Part shown: positions 1 to 11,124 of the stretch, one piece after another
Position numbering within the stretch: the first letter of the stretch is position 1
How the letters are laid out: each line of letters begins with the position of its first letter
Source: Anastatus disparis
Taxonomy: Eukaryota; Arthropoda; Insecta; Hymenoptera; Eupelmidae
Assembly: GCA_017163975.1 (NCBI GenBank)
Contig: JAFFSR010000292.1
Location: forward strand, 4,245,501-4,309,500
Reading direction: 5' to 3'
DNA: 64,000 nt
Notes under the pieces: model-generated
What the model was told of the DNA's origin: nothing
The model's input: only the letters and a program-made list of their open reading frames with translations
The model's database searches: none
Translations under genes and position numbers: made by a program

Positions 1-147
1 TGTGTTATAATTTAAAGACGCTTACAATGCGTATGCAATATTATCAAGTCTACTGCGTAGTGTCGTAAAGAAGTAAATAATCGCAAAAAGCTCTTCAAGA
101 AAAAAAAATATTTTTTTAGTATTCGTTATTACAATGATTTTTGTACT

Positions 148-827
148 TACAAGGAGAGTGCATTGCATTTGGGTCTCGGATTTTCTTCTAACTTTGGGAT
201 ATTATTTCTTGCATAAAATCATGTAAAAAGTCGCGTCCATTCGGTCCAACGCTCGATTTTTTCCGAGTTATGAGCAATTTTGTCTGTTTTGCTAAAGAAT
301 TTGCATCCGCTTTATAGTTTTACAGTTTTCGAACTACTTATTCTATAAGGCTTTTACTCATTGCATATTGAAGTTGAGATTAAAACATTTCAATTTAAAA
401 AAAAAGTGTCCAAAAAGCTCAAGCTGTTTAAAAGTTATAAGCGAATAAAAATAGCGCAAATATTTAGCTGAAAATATGCATAGAAAATAAATGCTGCATT
501 TTAGTCTGAATTTCATTTTACTTTTCATCCCTCCGTGACTTTTAAATAACTTGAGCTTTTTGGACACTTTTTTTTTAAATTGAAATGTTTTAATCTCAAC
601 TTCAATATGTAATGAGTAAAAACCTTATAGAATAAGTAGTTCAAAAACTGTAAAACTATAAAGCGGATGCAAATTCTTTAGCAAAACAGACAAAACTGCT
701 CATAACTCGGAAAAAAATCGAGCGTTGGACCGAATGGATGCGGATTTTTTCATGATTTTATGTAAGAAAAAATATCCCAAAGTTAGAAAGAAATCCAAGA
801 CCTAAATGCAATGCACTTTCCTTGTTA
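148..827. mobile_element. Foldback (long inverted repeat) element
   Basis: Two arms of about 290 bp (about 148-450 and 545-827) are near reverse complements around a spacer of about 95 bp. The left end reads ACAAGGAGAGTGCATTGC and the right end is its near complement, finishing TTCCTTGTTA. I see no transposase; the short open frames here are by-products of the palindrome. The ends resemble those of the elements at 12503 and 30935 (TAACAAGGAGAG), so it is probably a non-autonomous member of that DNA-transposon group. Confidence 0.8.
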
Positions 828-2132
828 GCTTGATAAGAATATTTTATGATAAATATAGAGTACAATTATTTATCATAACTTGTAATGGTATTAGAGCATG
901 TAAGGAACCTTACGAAACATACAGTACTCAACGATTGATCTTTTTTAATTACAATCATAATTATTTGCATGTCTTTTCGTTTAAGAATAAAATAAACTAT
1001 TCATATCTAGAGTATGTAAACTTATAACCTTATATTTAAAATTAGAAATCGTGACTCTGCACGCTTGCAGCATTTAAAATTATTCAATTACAATTACCTT
1101 TCCTTGCATAGACATTAAACCAGACTGAACTTACGTTTAAAATTAATGACTGAAAAAAATAATTCTTATTGTTTAAATAAATTATTAAATAATTCAAATT
1201 TTCTTGTAATACAATTTCAAACTATATTTTTGAAAATTTGTATATTCCTAAACTTATTTTCATAAAAAATTATTTATTTATATAAAAAATTGATTTTTTT
1301 TAATACAATTAATTGATAATAATTAATAATTTTTTTCGTTTAAATTTGTAAATGTCAAAAAAAATATAATAATTATATCTAACATTGTCACTTGAATGAG
1401 AAAGATAGACATTGTTGAATAAATTCAGTCGTTTTTTTATATTTACAATCATATATTTTAAATAGCCTATCTTTAAAATTTTGACTTGTCGATATTTTCA
1501 ACATTGGCTTGACCAAAAATTGAAATTTACTTGAACATGAATTATTATACGTAATATAATAATTTTCTAAATTTTAATTATAGTTTTAAAACATATCGTT
1601 TATAATTTTTTTATGGTAAAATTTTAAAGTACAAAGTTATTTTTGTTAGTATGTATGTAATAGAATTCATAATTAAATTTGTTTTTAATTAATCTATGTT
1701 TATTAATTATCGTTCATGCTTTATTAAAATTTGAGTTCCTAGAGTTTTTGTACCAAACCTGTTACAACATTGTATTTTAAGACTAATTATAATAAATAAG
1801 ATGATGATTATAATTGTATTATTTATCATTTTGGTTGAGCGCATTTCCGAAAAAGCTAATAGCATTTTTAGTAAAGCTAACTTTGAATTTTACATCGACC
1901 GTGTTTCATTTAAGACTTTTAATATTATATTATTCAATTTGTGTTAATTAAATTATCAAATTAATAATAATTTTTCGAGAACTATCGAATAATGATCGGA
2001 TTGTAAAATTTAATTTTAAGATTAAGATTTTCTTTAATATTTCTTGAAATGTTTTGAAAATATAAGCTTATTGTTGTCATTAGTTTATTTGGATAATTTA
2101 TATATAATGTTGTCCGATAGAAATCTATGTTA
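828..2132. other. AT-rich stretch, no gene seen
   Basis: About 1.3 kb of AT-rich sequence with poly-A/T runs. I see no open frame with recognisable protein similarity and no clear repeat structure. Confidence 0.6.
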
Positions 2133-2270
2133 CACGGTGGTCCTCGATTAATTTTAACCGTGAAGTTATTGCACCTCGGATTTTCCTTTTGGATATGATT
2201 CTAAACATATTTAGGATCAAATTCCAACAAAAACCAAAATCGAAGAATGAGCACTTTTTTATTTATTCAA
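2133..2270. repeat. Left TIR of the 2.7 kb element
   Basis: About 135 bp, the near reverse complement of 4663-4793. The outermost bases are CACGGTGGTCC. Confidence 0.8.
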
Positions 2271-3079
2271 TTTTTTTCATTTTTTTTTTTTCATTTTTTT
2301 ATTGATAATTTATAAAATTGATTTCTAGAATGGCGTTTTCGTATAAAATTAAGAATTATTTACATATTTTAAGCAAACATATATTTAAAAAAATTTTTAT
2401 AGCACTGCGTGATTTAAATCCGCGCTTAAATCCCGCTGAGCCGAGAGTTAAAAGATAAATTTTTACGCTGTTCAATAATGAATATGATGCTGAATTCACT
2501 TAAAACACGCACTTATAATAAGCGATATTTTGAGATCTGGATTATTTTTGAAAGTTTATTCATCGATAATAATAAAGTGTAGATTATTGCAACTCTTTTA
2601 TATCGATATTTTTCAAAATAAATAACAATTATAAGCGTGTAAAATACGTATGAAACCAAAGTTAATATCAGTGTAACATATGGAGCGAAGAGGTAGTCAT
2701 TTCGACGCTCTAAGACTCCGTCGCGTCTGTGATTCCCCTAAACGCAACTGCTAATACAATACATAAGTTACCAATTGTCGCTCCTACGGCCCTAATACAT
2801 ATATGAAAGGAAATTTAGATTTTTATTATTACAAAATTAATTTCAACAGTTTGACATAATGTTATTTCATGTTTTATATAATATTTTTATTTTTTTTTCT
2901 ATTTATTATTCGCGAAGTGCTTAAATTTTTTTTTTTTCAGTTTTCGCTTTTTTTTACGATTTATCATTCGTAGAATGCCTAGTTTTGCTAGTATATAGAA
3001 TTCGTTTTTTTAATGAATTATCATTTGTGGAGTGCATAGCCTTTGTTTATTATTGAATTTTGAGAGTATATAGATGTAG

Positions 3080-3245
3080 TGCAGCGGATTTAAATCACTC
3101 GAGCTATAAAATAGTATACGATACTCGCGACTTAAATTCACCTATTATAACACGGCGTTTAGGACCCTCGCTGACGCTCGGGCCCTAACCTCGCCGTGTA
3201 ATAATAGGTGATTTAAGTCGCCCGTATCGTAATATACTATTAATT
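3080..3245. repeat. Palindrome with GC-rich centre
   Basis: About 48-bp arms (AATAGTATACGATACTCGCG... and its complement) flank a GC-rich core carrying CTCGCTGACGCTCGGG. It lies inside the 2.7 kb transposon. In layout it resembles the palindrome at 26165-26290: AT-rich outer arms and a CG-rich centre with a GCTCG/CGAGC motif. Confidence 0.7.
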
Positions 3246-3558
3246 ATGTAACAATATAAGCGTAACGTTAAAATTAAGATCTTTTTTTTATAAAATATGA
3301 TAGTGATAAAAACTATAACGGATGATGTGTTTTTAAAGTGATTGTAATTAGAAAATACAGTGTATTAATATTCTATAAGAACACGATACGAAAAGAAAAT
3401 ATATAAAGCAACGTAGCTCCAGTTGAGATAAAAATTGTTTGTAAACAAAGCATAATCATCGCTTCTATTCACGAACGTTTTGTTGAATTTTTGAAAATGC
3501 CAACGTTATTAATGTTTATAAATGAAGCCAGTCGTTTTGAGGTAGTGAATTAAACACC

Positions 3559-4286
3559 ATGCCACCAAATATTATTAAAAACCACACGCGTACTCATGAG
3601 GAAAATCGTTGTGTTATCTGTTTGCTTTGTTTTAATAAAAGTGAATTGATGGTTAACGTAACCCCGGCTTTAAAACTTAAAATAACTAAGCTATTTACAA
3701 TTTATGATGAACAAAATGAGTGTCTTCCAAAAGTAGTGTATCCATTTTGCAAAAGAAATCTGTACAGTGTATTTACATATTTTAAAAGAACTTAAAAAGG
3801 AAGCCAATGATTGGGTAGAATACTGTAGTGTTCAACGTGAAATAACTTACGGAACTCCTTCTTTTAAAGGAAACAGTTGCAAAATATTACTAAATAATAT
3901 CGATTTCTTGCAATCCAATGGTAACTTGAATTGTTTAAAATATGTTGAGGTTTTTGAAAAGTTTAACGCGGTTGTCAACTCTTGCTTTACTGTTTCTTTA
4001 AATCCAAAATTTATTGAATTTATCGATACGTTTAAAGATGCTTATCTATCTTTAGGAATTTCGGTAACACCAAAAGTACATGCAGTTTTTTTCCATGTAA
4101 AAGACTGTTGTATTAAACATAATCGAGGTCTAGGTTTTTACAGTGAAGAGGCTATGGAAGCGGTCCATCATGATTTTTCTGCAACGTGGGCTATTTAGCA
4201 TTTACAAAGTGTCGCAAAATAATTCTAATTATGCAGATAAATTATTAAGAGCAGTCTGTGAATATAATTCACTGCATGTAACTTAA
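3559..4286 (+). pseudogene. Broken transposon-encoded protein with CxxC motifs and a GISVTPKVHAVFFH segment
   Basis: The reading frame opens with ATG at 3559 and encodes NHTRTHEENRCVICLLCF followed by a C-rich zinc-binding-like segment. It shifts frame near 3770-3795 and continues to 4198 with LGISVTPKVHAVFFH and GLGFYSEEAMEAVHHDF. It shifts again near 4195, and the third frame continues with YKVSQNNSNYADKLL to a stop at 4286. I recall this combination from uncharacterised transposon-associated proteins of many invertebrates, always with an EQ/EE..E.VH.DF block near the C-terminus. Two frameshifts and the absence of a visible catalytic core make it a pseudogene or an internally deleted derivative. 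It sits inside, and in the orientation of, the TIR element at 2133-4793. The superfamily is not certain. Confidence 0.65.
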
Positions 4287-4315
4287 GTAAAAATTGTGTA
4301 TATGTTATTTGTGTG

Positions 4316-4319
4316 TGTA

Positions 4320-4354
<35 letters not shown>
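4316..4354. repeat. (TA)n microsatellite
   Basis: A short AT dinucleotide run downstream of the broken gene in the 2.7 kb element. Confidence 0.9.
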
Positions 4355-4356
<2 letters not shown>

Positions 4357-4662
4357 CAATCATAAAATTAAATGTGTATATTTATGTACTATTTGATTCA
4401 TGAATAAGTATTCAGGTATTTATTGTACTTATATCTTGCAATAGTTTTCATTACGATAATATGTCGGAGAAAAATAATTTCAACCTTTTGCTTACATTTT
4501 TATATAACTTAAGATTTTTCTAAATATATTTACAATAATTTTTGCTTAAAATATGTAAGTAATTCGAAATATTATTCAAACAAGCTATAGAAATTGATTT
4601 CATAAATTATCAATAAAAAAATTTTTTTTATAAAAAACTGTATAAAAATTAAAATTTGAATA

Positions 4663-4793
4663 AATAAAAAAGTGCTCATTCTTCGATTTTGGTTTTTGTT
4701 GGAATTCGATCCTAAATATGTCTAGAATCATATCCAAAAGGAAAATCCGAGGTGCAACGTCTTCACGGTTAAAACTAATCGAGGACCACCGTG
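4663..4793. repeat. Right TIR of the 2.7 kb element
   Basis: Near reverse complement of 2133-2270, ending CGAGGACCACCGTG and followed by GTTA. Confidence 0.8.
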
Positions 4794-5074
4794 GTTAATC
4801 AATATTTTTATTCAAATGCTCATAATATTATACAACATGAAAACATATTTAATGAGTAATTATCAATAAAAGTATGATATTTCCAATTATTAGAATTCTA
4901 AAAATATCAAATTTATATGCATTTCAATGTGTAATATTCTTGTACAGTTAATTTTATTTAAATATCAATATAATACAGAACAATCCTTAGAACCAATCAT
5001 GGCTGCCAATAATTAATATCGAGACATTAGAATATTTTCGATTGAATAATAGGTATAAATTCAAGCTTTTCATG

Positions 5075-7153
5075 CTGTTCTGATGGAGTTATAATTGAAA
5101 TAGCATTAGATGACAATGACAATTTAAAAGATCTTATTTTGCAAAATCTTGATGACAAAGTTGCTCAAACGCAGCAAAAAGGCGATGCAATAGGTAAATT
5201 TAATTTTAACTTCAATTTATCTATTGTTTAATTAAAATTCAAAATTTCTATCAACACTGATATTTTCATTATTATTTACTATTTATTTTTGAATTTCAAT
5301 CATTTTTTTTTTTTATTTTAAGAGCAGGTTGCAAATTTTTGTGAAAAAAAATCGATTACCCTCACCTTTACTTTTAATGTTTTTCAAGATTTTCTTGAAA
5401 ACAAAATGATAAAATTAATTATTCCATATTAAAGAAAATATTACTTTATAAAAAAAAATTTTTTTCGCAAAGGATGCTCTTACGAGAAAAAGATCACGAT
5501 ATCCACAGAAGTGGCAACGTAATATTACCCAAACGGCAACAGTACACGGTCAAGAGTACGTCTCGACCTACACAAAAAAAACTGTACCTGTAAGAGAAGT
5601 GCAACGAGGTTGTGGTCCGGGTTGCCGATTTCAATGCGGGAAGAAAATCACAGAAGATGACAGGAAAATGCTACTCAAAGATTACTGGAGCATAAAACAC
5701 ATTCTGGAAAATATATTATATTCTACGACGCATTACTGAATATAATAAAAATTCTAACCAAGGTAATGATTAAAAAAAAATTACTCAAGGCAATATTCAT
5801 TTCCATTGAACGGTCGAGATGTTAAAGTCTGCCAAACAATGTTTCTACGAACATTAAACATCAGTAAGCAGGTTTTCAGTACAGTATTAAAAAAGTAGAT
5901 TTGGGGATGTTGAAATAGTAGATGAAAGAGGAAAATAAAAAAATCATCCTCGTGTTATCGATGCTCAGAAGACAGAAAGCGTAATGGAGCATATCAATAT
6001 GTTTACAAGAATGGAATCGCATTATACACGAAAATATTCTAAAAAAGAATATTTAGAGGAAAATCTCACCTTGGCTGAGATGCACTTAAAATGGGCAAAA
6101 GAAAATGGAAACAAAATAGCTACCAAACATCATTATTGCGATATATTCAATACTAAATTTAATATTGGATTTTTCAAACCAAAAAAGGACCAATGCGACA
6201 TCTGTGAAGGATTCAAAAATGCCTCAGTGGAACAAAAAAGAAAAATTAAATGAAAAATACAAAAATTATTTAAAAAATAAGGACAAAGCTCGAATAGAAA
6301 AAATTATTGATGCTGAAGAAGCTAAAAAAACAAAGAAAAGGTTAATATGATTTGCTTCGATTTTCAGAACACCACGCAGTATGCCACGTATAGAATGAAA
6401 ACGAAGCTAGAAAAGGATCCAACGAAGTAGCTAGCTGTTTATTACATTGTATTCAGAGATGAACGGACAAAGGAATAAATCATTTTCTATCTTATTCGGA
6501 TAATTGTTCCGGTCAAAATAGAAATAGAAATGTATTTGCGATGTTTGCATATGCGTCAAGTAAATATAACATTGAAATTAAACACTTTCCTTGAAACTGG
6601 GCACACGCAGAATGAAGGAAATTCAGTCCATGCTTTAATAGAAAGACATGATTCTGGACGTAATATTTATACAATCGAAGAATGGTGTGAAGTAATTCGA
6701 ACAGCTAAAGTAAATGGTGATAAATAGAAAGTCGTCGAAATGAAATTCGACATGATTTACGACTTCAAAGAAATCGCTAGTAAGTTGAACTGGGGAAAAA
6801 TACTGGTAAGAGAAGAAAAGAAGTCAAGCTTACCAGTAGGAGTATAAACTTTTAAACAATTACTCATTTTTCCAGAATTATCGACCTAACTAAGATTCAA
6901 AATATCCTTGGATTCTGATTATCAGACTCTTATTTTAAGAAAGGAAAAATTGCACATAAACTTAAAAGAATGCACTTTAAAGCAAGTTTTCAGCACTTAC
7001 CAAGAAATCTCAAAGGCGAAGCTGAAAGATCTTCCAGACCTTTGTAAATCAAATATTATACCACATGAATACCATGAATATTATAGGTCTTTTTCTCCTG
7101 CAAATACAGAAGAAAGTTTTTTCACGGATGAAGAAGATACCGCGGAAAAATGA
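5075..7153 (+). pseudogene. Decayed transposase with DNCSGQNRN motif
   Basis: Pieces of one protein run in order on the plus strand. A short exon ends near 5192 at a GTAAAT donor. A second piece starts near 5475 (KRSRYPQKWQRN, then RGCGPGCRFQC). Then come VKVCQTMFLRTLNISKQVF (about 5820), a segment with CDICEGFKNAS (5984-6253), GSNEVASCLLHCIQ (about 6405), YSDNCSGQNRNRNVFAMF (about 6500), TGHTQNEGNSVHALIERH with YTIEEWCEVIR (about 6600-6700), and a C-terminal tail (6908-7153) with LPDLCKSNIIPHEYHEYY. This order matches a transposase-like family widespread in arthropods, in which the Asp of the DNCSGQN motif is probably catalytic. At least five frameshifts or stops break it, and the segment between the cysteine motif and GSNEVAS looks deleted. 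I could not find its TIRs. Confidence 0.8.
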
Positions 7154-7627
7154 ATCTAAACTATAAAATGTATTGTGATTATTGTTAAAACTGTTTTTTA
7201 CTAAGAATTTTTACAAATGAATTTATTATAGTTATATAGTTTAAATTATTACGTTAATTAATATGTTAATTAATCTGTTAAACATCTAATAGTATATAAA
7301 AATAAATTGTATAAACAAGGAATTAATAAATTATAATTATAGATGAATGAATATTACATAATAATATAATTAAGAGGCAAACACGAACAAGCATGAATTA
7401 AAACCCTATTTTACACAAAACTTATTACCAAAAAAAGCATTATACAAAACAAACTACTTGCGTCTACCGCAAAAAAAAGATATGTACTAATTAGATTTAA
7501 TTAAATTCTTTGTAAATGAGAATTATATTTAAAAGTAGACTAAAATACCTTCTTTTTAAGCTTTTATAAGCTCATTTTGCTTTAGCTGTAGTCCCATAAT
7601 CATTCGATGAATTTTTGTTCTTATAAT
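7154..7627. other. AT-rich stretch, no gene seen
   Basis: About 470 bp downstream of the decayed transposase. I see no coding potential or clear repeat. Confidence 0.5.
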
Positions 7628-7943
7628 GGCTCCCTCGTAAGATTTGAGCTGAACCGCTGGATGGATCTGACTTTTCCAAACTGATTTAACTTCAGTATTA
7701 GCATCATTCTCGCGTGAATAAGGGAATTCCTAAAACACAAAAAATTTTTTACTTTTCAACAAAAAATATTCATTTATTAAATAAATATTTATTTTTTTAC
7801 CTTATTTTTGGATTTTTTAACAACTTCTAGTCATTCAATTTCAAAACCCTTCATTCACGCGAGAATGATGCTAATACTGAAGTTAAATCAGTTTGGAAAA
7901 GTCAAATCCATCCAGCGGTTCAGCTCAAATCTTACGGGGCAGC
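7628..7943. repeat. Inverted repeat (MITE-like)
   Basis: The left arm, about 7628-7731, reads GGCTCCCTCGTAAGATTTGA and onward. The right arm, about 7850-7943, is its near complement. They flank a spacer of about 120 bp. The right arm is carried along in the tandem duplication at 7868-8411. Confidence 0.7.
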
Positions 7944-8428
7944 ACCTAAAATTTTAAAAATTCAATATTTGAGAAAAACAGCTTTAAAGTTTTTAATTAT
8001 TACACTGTTAAAAAATACATGAAATTTGCTTCCAGTACATGCATTAAATTTTCTGAAAATACATTAAAATTAATACATTTTACTGTAATTTTAATGTATT
8101 TTCAGAAAATTTAATGCATGTACTGGAAGCAAATTTCATGATGCTAATACTGAAGTTAAATCAGTTTGGAAAAGTCAAATCCATCCAGCGGTTCAGCTCA
8201 AATCTTACGGGGCAGCACCTAAAATTTTAAAAATTCAATATTTGAGAAAAACAGCTTTAAAGTTTTTAATTATTACACTGTAAAAAATACATGAAATTTG
8301 CTTCAGTACATGCATTAAATTTTCTGAAAATACATTAAAATTAATACATTTTACTGTAATTTTAATGTATTTTCAGAAAATTTAATGCATGTACTGGAAG
8401 CAAATTTCATGCATTTTTAACAGTGTAT
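7868..8428. repeat. Tandem duplication (273-bp period) of a palindromic MITE segment
   Basis: 7868-8140 is repeated almost exactly at 8141-8411. Each copy contains a palindrome of about 125 bp around TTAAAATTAATACATTTTAC, with arms reading AAATACATGAAATTTGCTTC and its complement. The left palindrome arm follows ACACTGTTAAAAAAT. The last copy ends ATTTTTAACAGTGT, so the outer ends are TIR-like. Confidence 0.75.
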
Positions 8429-9123
8429 ATCTTAAAATTATCAATGCTATACTTATCTTTCATAAAATGATTCTTTTCCGGTATTTCTTATTTATATTAG
8501 CTAACAATATAAAAAAGAGATACCAGACAAGAGAACCTTGTTATCGACTAGATAAAGCTGGAATGCAAAAAGATATAAATTATTAAAATAATCAATAATA
8601 ATAATAATAGTAATAATAATCTTTCTTATTATAAGATATTTTGTCAGTACTCACCCTTATTCACCAATGAAACTATGTATTTGTTGTAAGAATCAACAAA
8701 TACATAGTTATTTGTTACTCTGATGGTTGTTAGAATTACTCGTACTAACCTTGAATCAGCTGGAAACTAAGAAATAATATTTAATTTGGAGTAATCATTT
8801 TAGATTTTATTTTATAATTTAAATTCAAAATTAAGAAATAAAATTTAGATTTAAAATTAATATTTTAATTAATATTAAAATTTATAAATAGAATTTATAT
8901 CCAAATATGTAATAATAATTAGAATTATACACTCACATGAATTTAATATGTACCTGGTGTATAGAAATCCATCACACCTATTCGTACTTTTCTTTTCAGA
9001 GTATGTGCTTTTTTCGAATGAGACTAACTTGATCACTCTACATTGAATTATCTTCTATTATTCAAATTCCTTACCCACTCGATAGATACATTTCCAAGTT
9101 CAATGTTCAATTTCTCCAACATC
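8429..9123. other. AT-rich stretch, no gene seen
   Basis: Contains a short AAT/TAA trinucleotide run near 8590-8620 and a small inverted repeat (AAATACATAGT... near 8670-8705). The 65-residue frame at 8389-8586 has no recognisable similarity. Confidence 0.5.
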
Positions 9124-9127
9124 TTAA

Positions 9128-9641
9128 GAGGAGGTAGGAACCATTTGCCGCTTTGCGGCGCTGCGGTCAGGTGAGAGAAAAATGTAAAATATTTTTTATT
9201 CAGCGATTTATAATTTATCGAGACAATAATATACTTCTAACGTTGTCAAAGGCACTAGCCTATTGATGATAATCTTGTTTGAAAAGTCTAAGCTATTGTT
9301 ATAAAATGAAAAATGCAGTGCGAAGTAGAGCCGGCGTGAGCATGTGTATACTTCGTTTTTTACTATTACTTTTTCTGTCGCACTTAGGAAACATACCCAT
9401 ATGTTTACATCGGTTCTACCACGCGCCGCATTTTTCGTTTTATGATAATATTTTAGACTTTTCAAACAATATTAGCATCAATAATAATTCTACATATATA
9501 TGGCTAATACCTTTGACAACGTTAGAAGTATATTATTGTCTCGATAAATTATAAATCGATGAATAAAAAATATTTTCTATATTTCTCTCATCTGACCGCA
9601 GCGCCACCCTGTATAGAGCGGCGAATGGTTACGACCCCCTC
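9128..9641. mobile_element. Palindromic MITE flanked by TTAA
   Basis: The ends read AGAGGAGGTAGGAACC and the complement of AGAGGGGGTCGTAACC, with TTAA immediately outside on both sides (9124-9127 and 9642-9645). The arms pair along most of the length. The ends match the MITEs at 43105, 53780 and 57388, but the interior differs. TTAA duplication is known for piggyBac and Kolobok elements. The overlapping plus and minus open frames here are palindrome artefacts. Confidence 0.8.
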
Positions 9642-9645
9642 TTAA

Positions 9646-9935
9646 GAAAGTTATATCAAGATCAGCACTATTTGGGGAAGTCGATTCAAGTTATTTTTTA
9701 ATAGCTTCAGATGTAGAACCTTTTGCCACTTGTTCGTATACTTTTGTTATTTAACTATTTATAGCACTGAACGCTGACTGGGCAACTGGCTTTGATAAAT
9801 CTATTAAACTACAAAAACTAGAAAAACTTGCAAGTCCATGGCCAAGTACACGAGCAGCAAGAACATTATATCTGTTAACTTTATACATATTATCTATAGC
9901 ACTTTCTCTCTTGTTAGAGTTTACAGTTGCTTATT
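9646..9935. other. Short spacer, nothing recognised
   Basis: AT-rich sequence between two MITEs; no gene or repeat recognised. Confidence 0.5.
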
Positions 9936-10725
9936 CACTGAAAAAAAGGGATGTAGGTTATACTGAAATTGAGACCCTCAGAGTCTTTGTAACTCTGGGT
10001 AACGATCATCACTTTTAAAGACACAGATGTTCACATGCGCTCGGACGTTATTCAGTCAGTACAATGAGTGTCTTAAAGTGAAGAGTAGACGTATTCTAAA
10101 ATACTGGCTATTACAATATGAATCAAATGAAGTAAGCGATGCTTTTTAATGGAATTATTATTAAATTATAGTTAACGATTAATTAATTAAAAAATTTTTT
10201 GTTATAAGATTTCATCATATTATTTGTAATAGTTACCAATATTTGATTTTAATAATCACAAATACTTTGTATATTTCATACACTCTAAAGATGAGAATCA
10301 AGAAAATTTCAAATCAAAGATTCAATGAAGAGGGGCGATCACTGATTACATTAATATTACACTTGATAACCAGAAATATAAAAAAAACTTTTCTTTCATT
10401 ACGTTTCAGATCAGAAATTGCAATGAGATTGGTAATAAAATTTAATGCCTATGCAATGTTTCAATATTTTAAATAAATTTTTAATATTTTATTAACTATA
10501 CTTGCAAATAATTCAACAAGTACGATATAAATTTTGCAAACGTTGGGAAACGCTTAGCTGCTATGCAAAACAAACGGTGCACAGAGAGCGTAAGTCAAAT
10601 ATCATCTGTCTCACGAACATTGAGTATCTTAAGTCCGTTCAATCAGAGTCTATAGTTCAAAATGAACCTCGTCACTCTCAAAAATACGTGATTCGGATAA
10701 CTAGTGTCCCTAATTTTTTTCAGTG
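9936..10725. mobile_element. Non-autonomous element with CACTGAAAAAAA ends
   Basis: The left end is CACTGAAAAAAAGGGA and the right end is the complement of CACTGAAAAAAATTAGGGA. TT lies outside both ends, a possible 2-bp duplication. The termini are shared with 56177-56423 and 60510-62232, the latter coding for a CACTA-like protein. The open frames inside (10243-10476 and 10502-10732) show no similarity I recognise. Confidence 0.6.
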
Positions 10726-10764
10726 TTCATAACAAAAATCATAAGTTATATTAATTTTGAATCC

Positions 10765-11124
10765 TTATCCTCGAAAAGAGGTTTCAATAAATTTTATCTT
10801 ATGATGGCACACACTGCAACACAATTTTTCTAATATAGAAGATAGAATGTTGATATCAACATTTCTATTTTTTGCCCTAGAACTTGAAAATTCTGTTCTT
10901 TTCAGCTTAGTAAAAGAAGTAGAGGATCTACTTCTCTTAGCTTTAGGAGAATTCTTATCACTCCTACCAAGAAATTTCCTTGGCCTCTTTTTAGATCTTC
11001 CTGTAGATCGTTTTCTATCTTGATGTTGGTTATGAAATCTGCCTCTTCTATCTCTTTCATTATTTGACATTTTTGGGGTTCGTATTCTTAATGTCAATTC
11101 AAGCTTTTTACACTTAAAATACAC
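10765..11124 (-). pseudogene. Possible N-terminal exon of a Kolobok/Mutator-like transposase
   Basis: The product begins with a very basic, Arg/Ser/Lys-rich stretch (MSNNERDRRGRF, then RKRSTGRSKKRPRKF), as expected of a nuclear targeting or DNA-binding tail. It ends with a CSVCHHKI zinc-knuckle-like segment and IETSFRG. After an in-frame stop near 10765 the next residues read GFKINI. The order INILSSILEKLCCSVC, then RG.GFKINI, resembles the N-terminal zinc-binding part of Kolobok/Mutator-like transposases. No downstream catalytic exon is visible on this strand, so it is a fragment at best. Alternatively it is an unrelated basic ORF. Confidence 0.35.

Larger units (their letters stand above)
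2133..4793 (+). mobile_element. TIR DNA transposon, 2.7 kb, GTTA target duplication
   Basis: The left end (from CACGGTGGTCCTCGATTA) and the right end are inverted repeats of about 135 bp (2133-2270 and 4663-4793). Directly outside both ends is GTTA, which fits a 4-bp target-site duplication. The interior carries a broken plus-strand gene (3559-4286), a small palindrome (3080-3245) and a TA microsatellite. CAC-ended TIRs with 4-bp duplications fit Chapaev-like members of the CMC group, but that assignment is inference. The transposase catalytic core is not visible, so this copy looks internally deleted. Confidence 0.8.

Noticed and set aside
9208..9554. Two overlapping 85-91-residue frames with similar C-termini on opposite strands
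   Set aside because: Both come from translating the arms of one palindromic MITE; the similarity reflects the inverted repeat.
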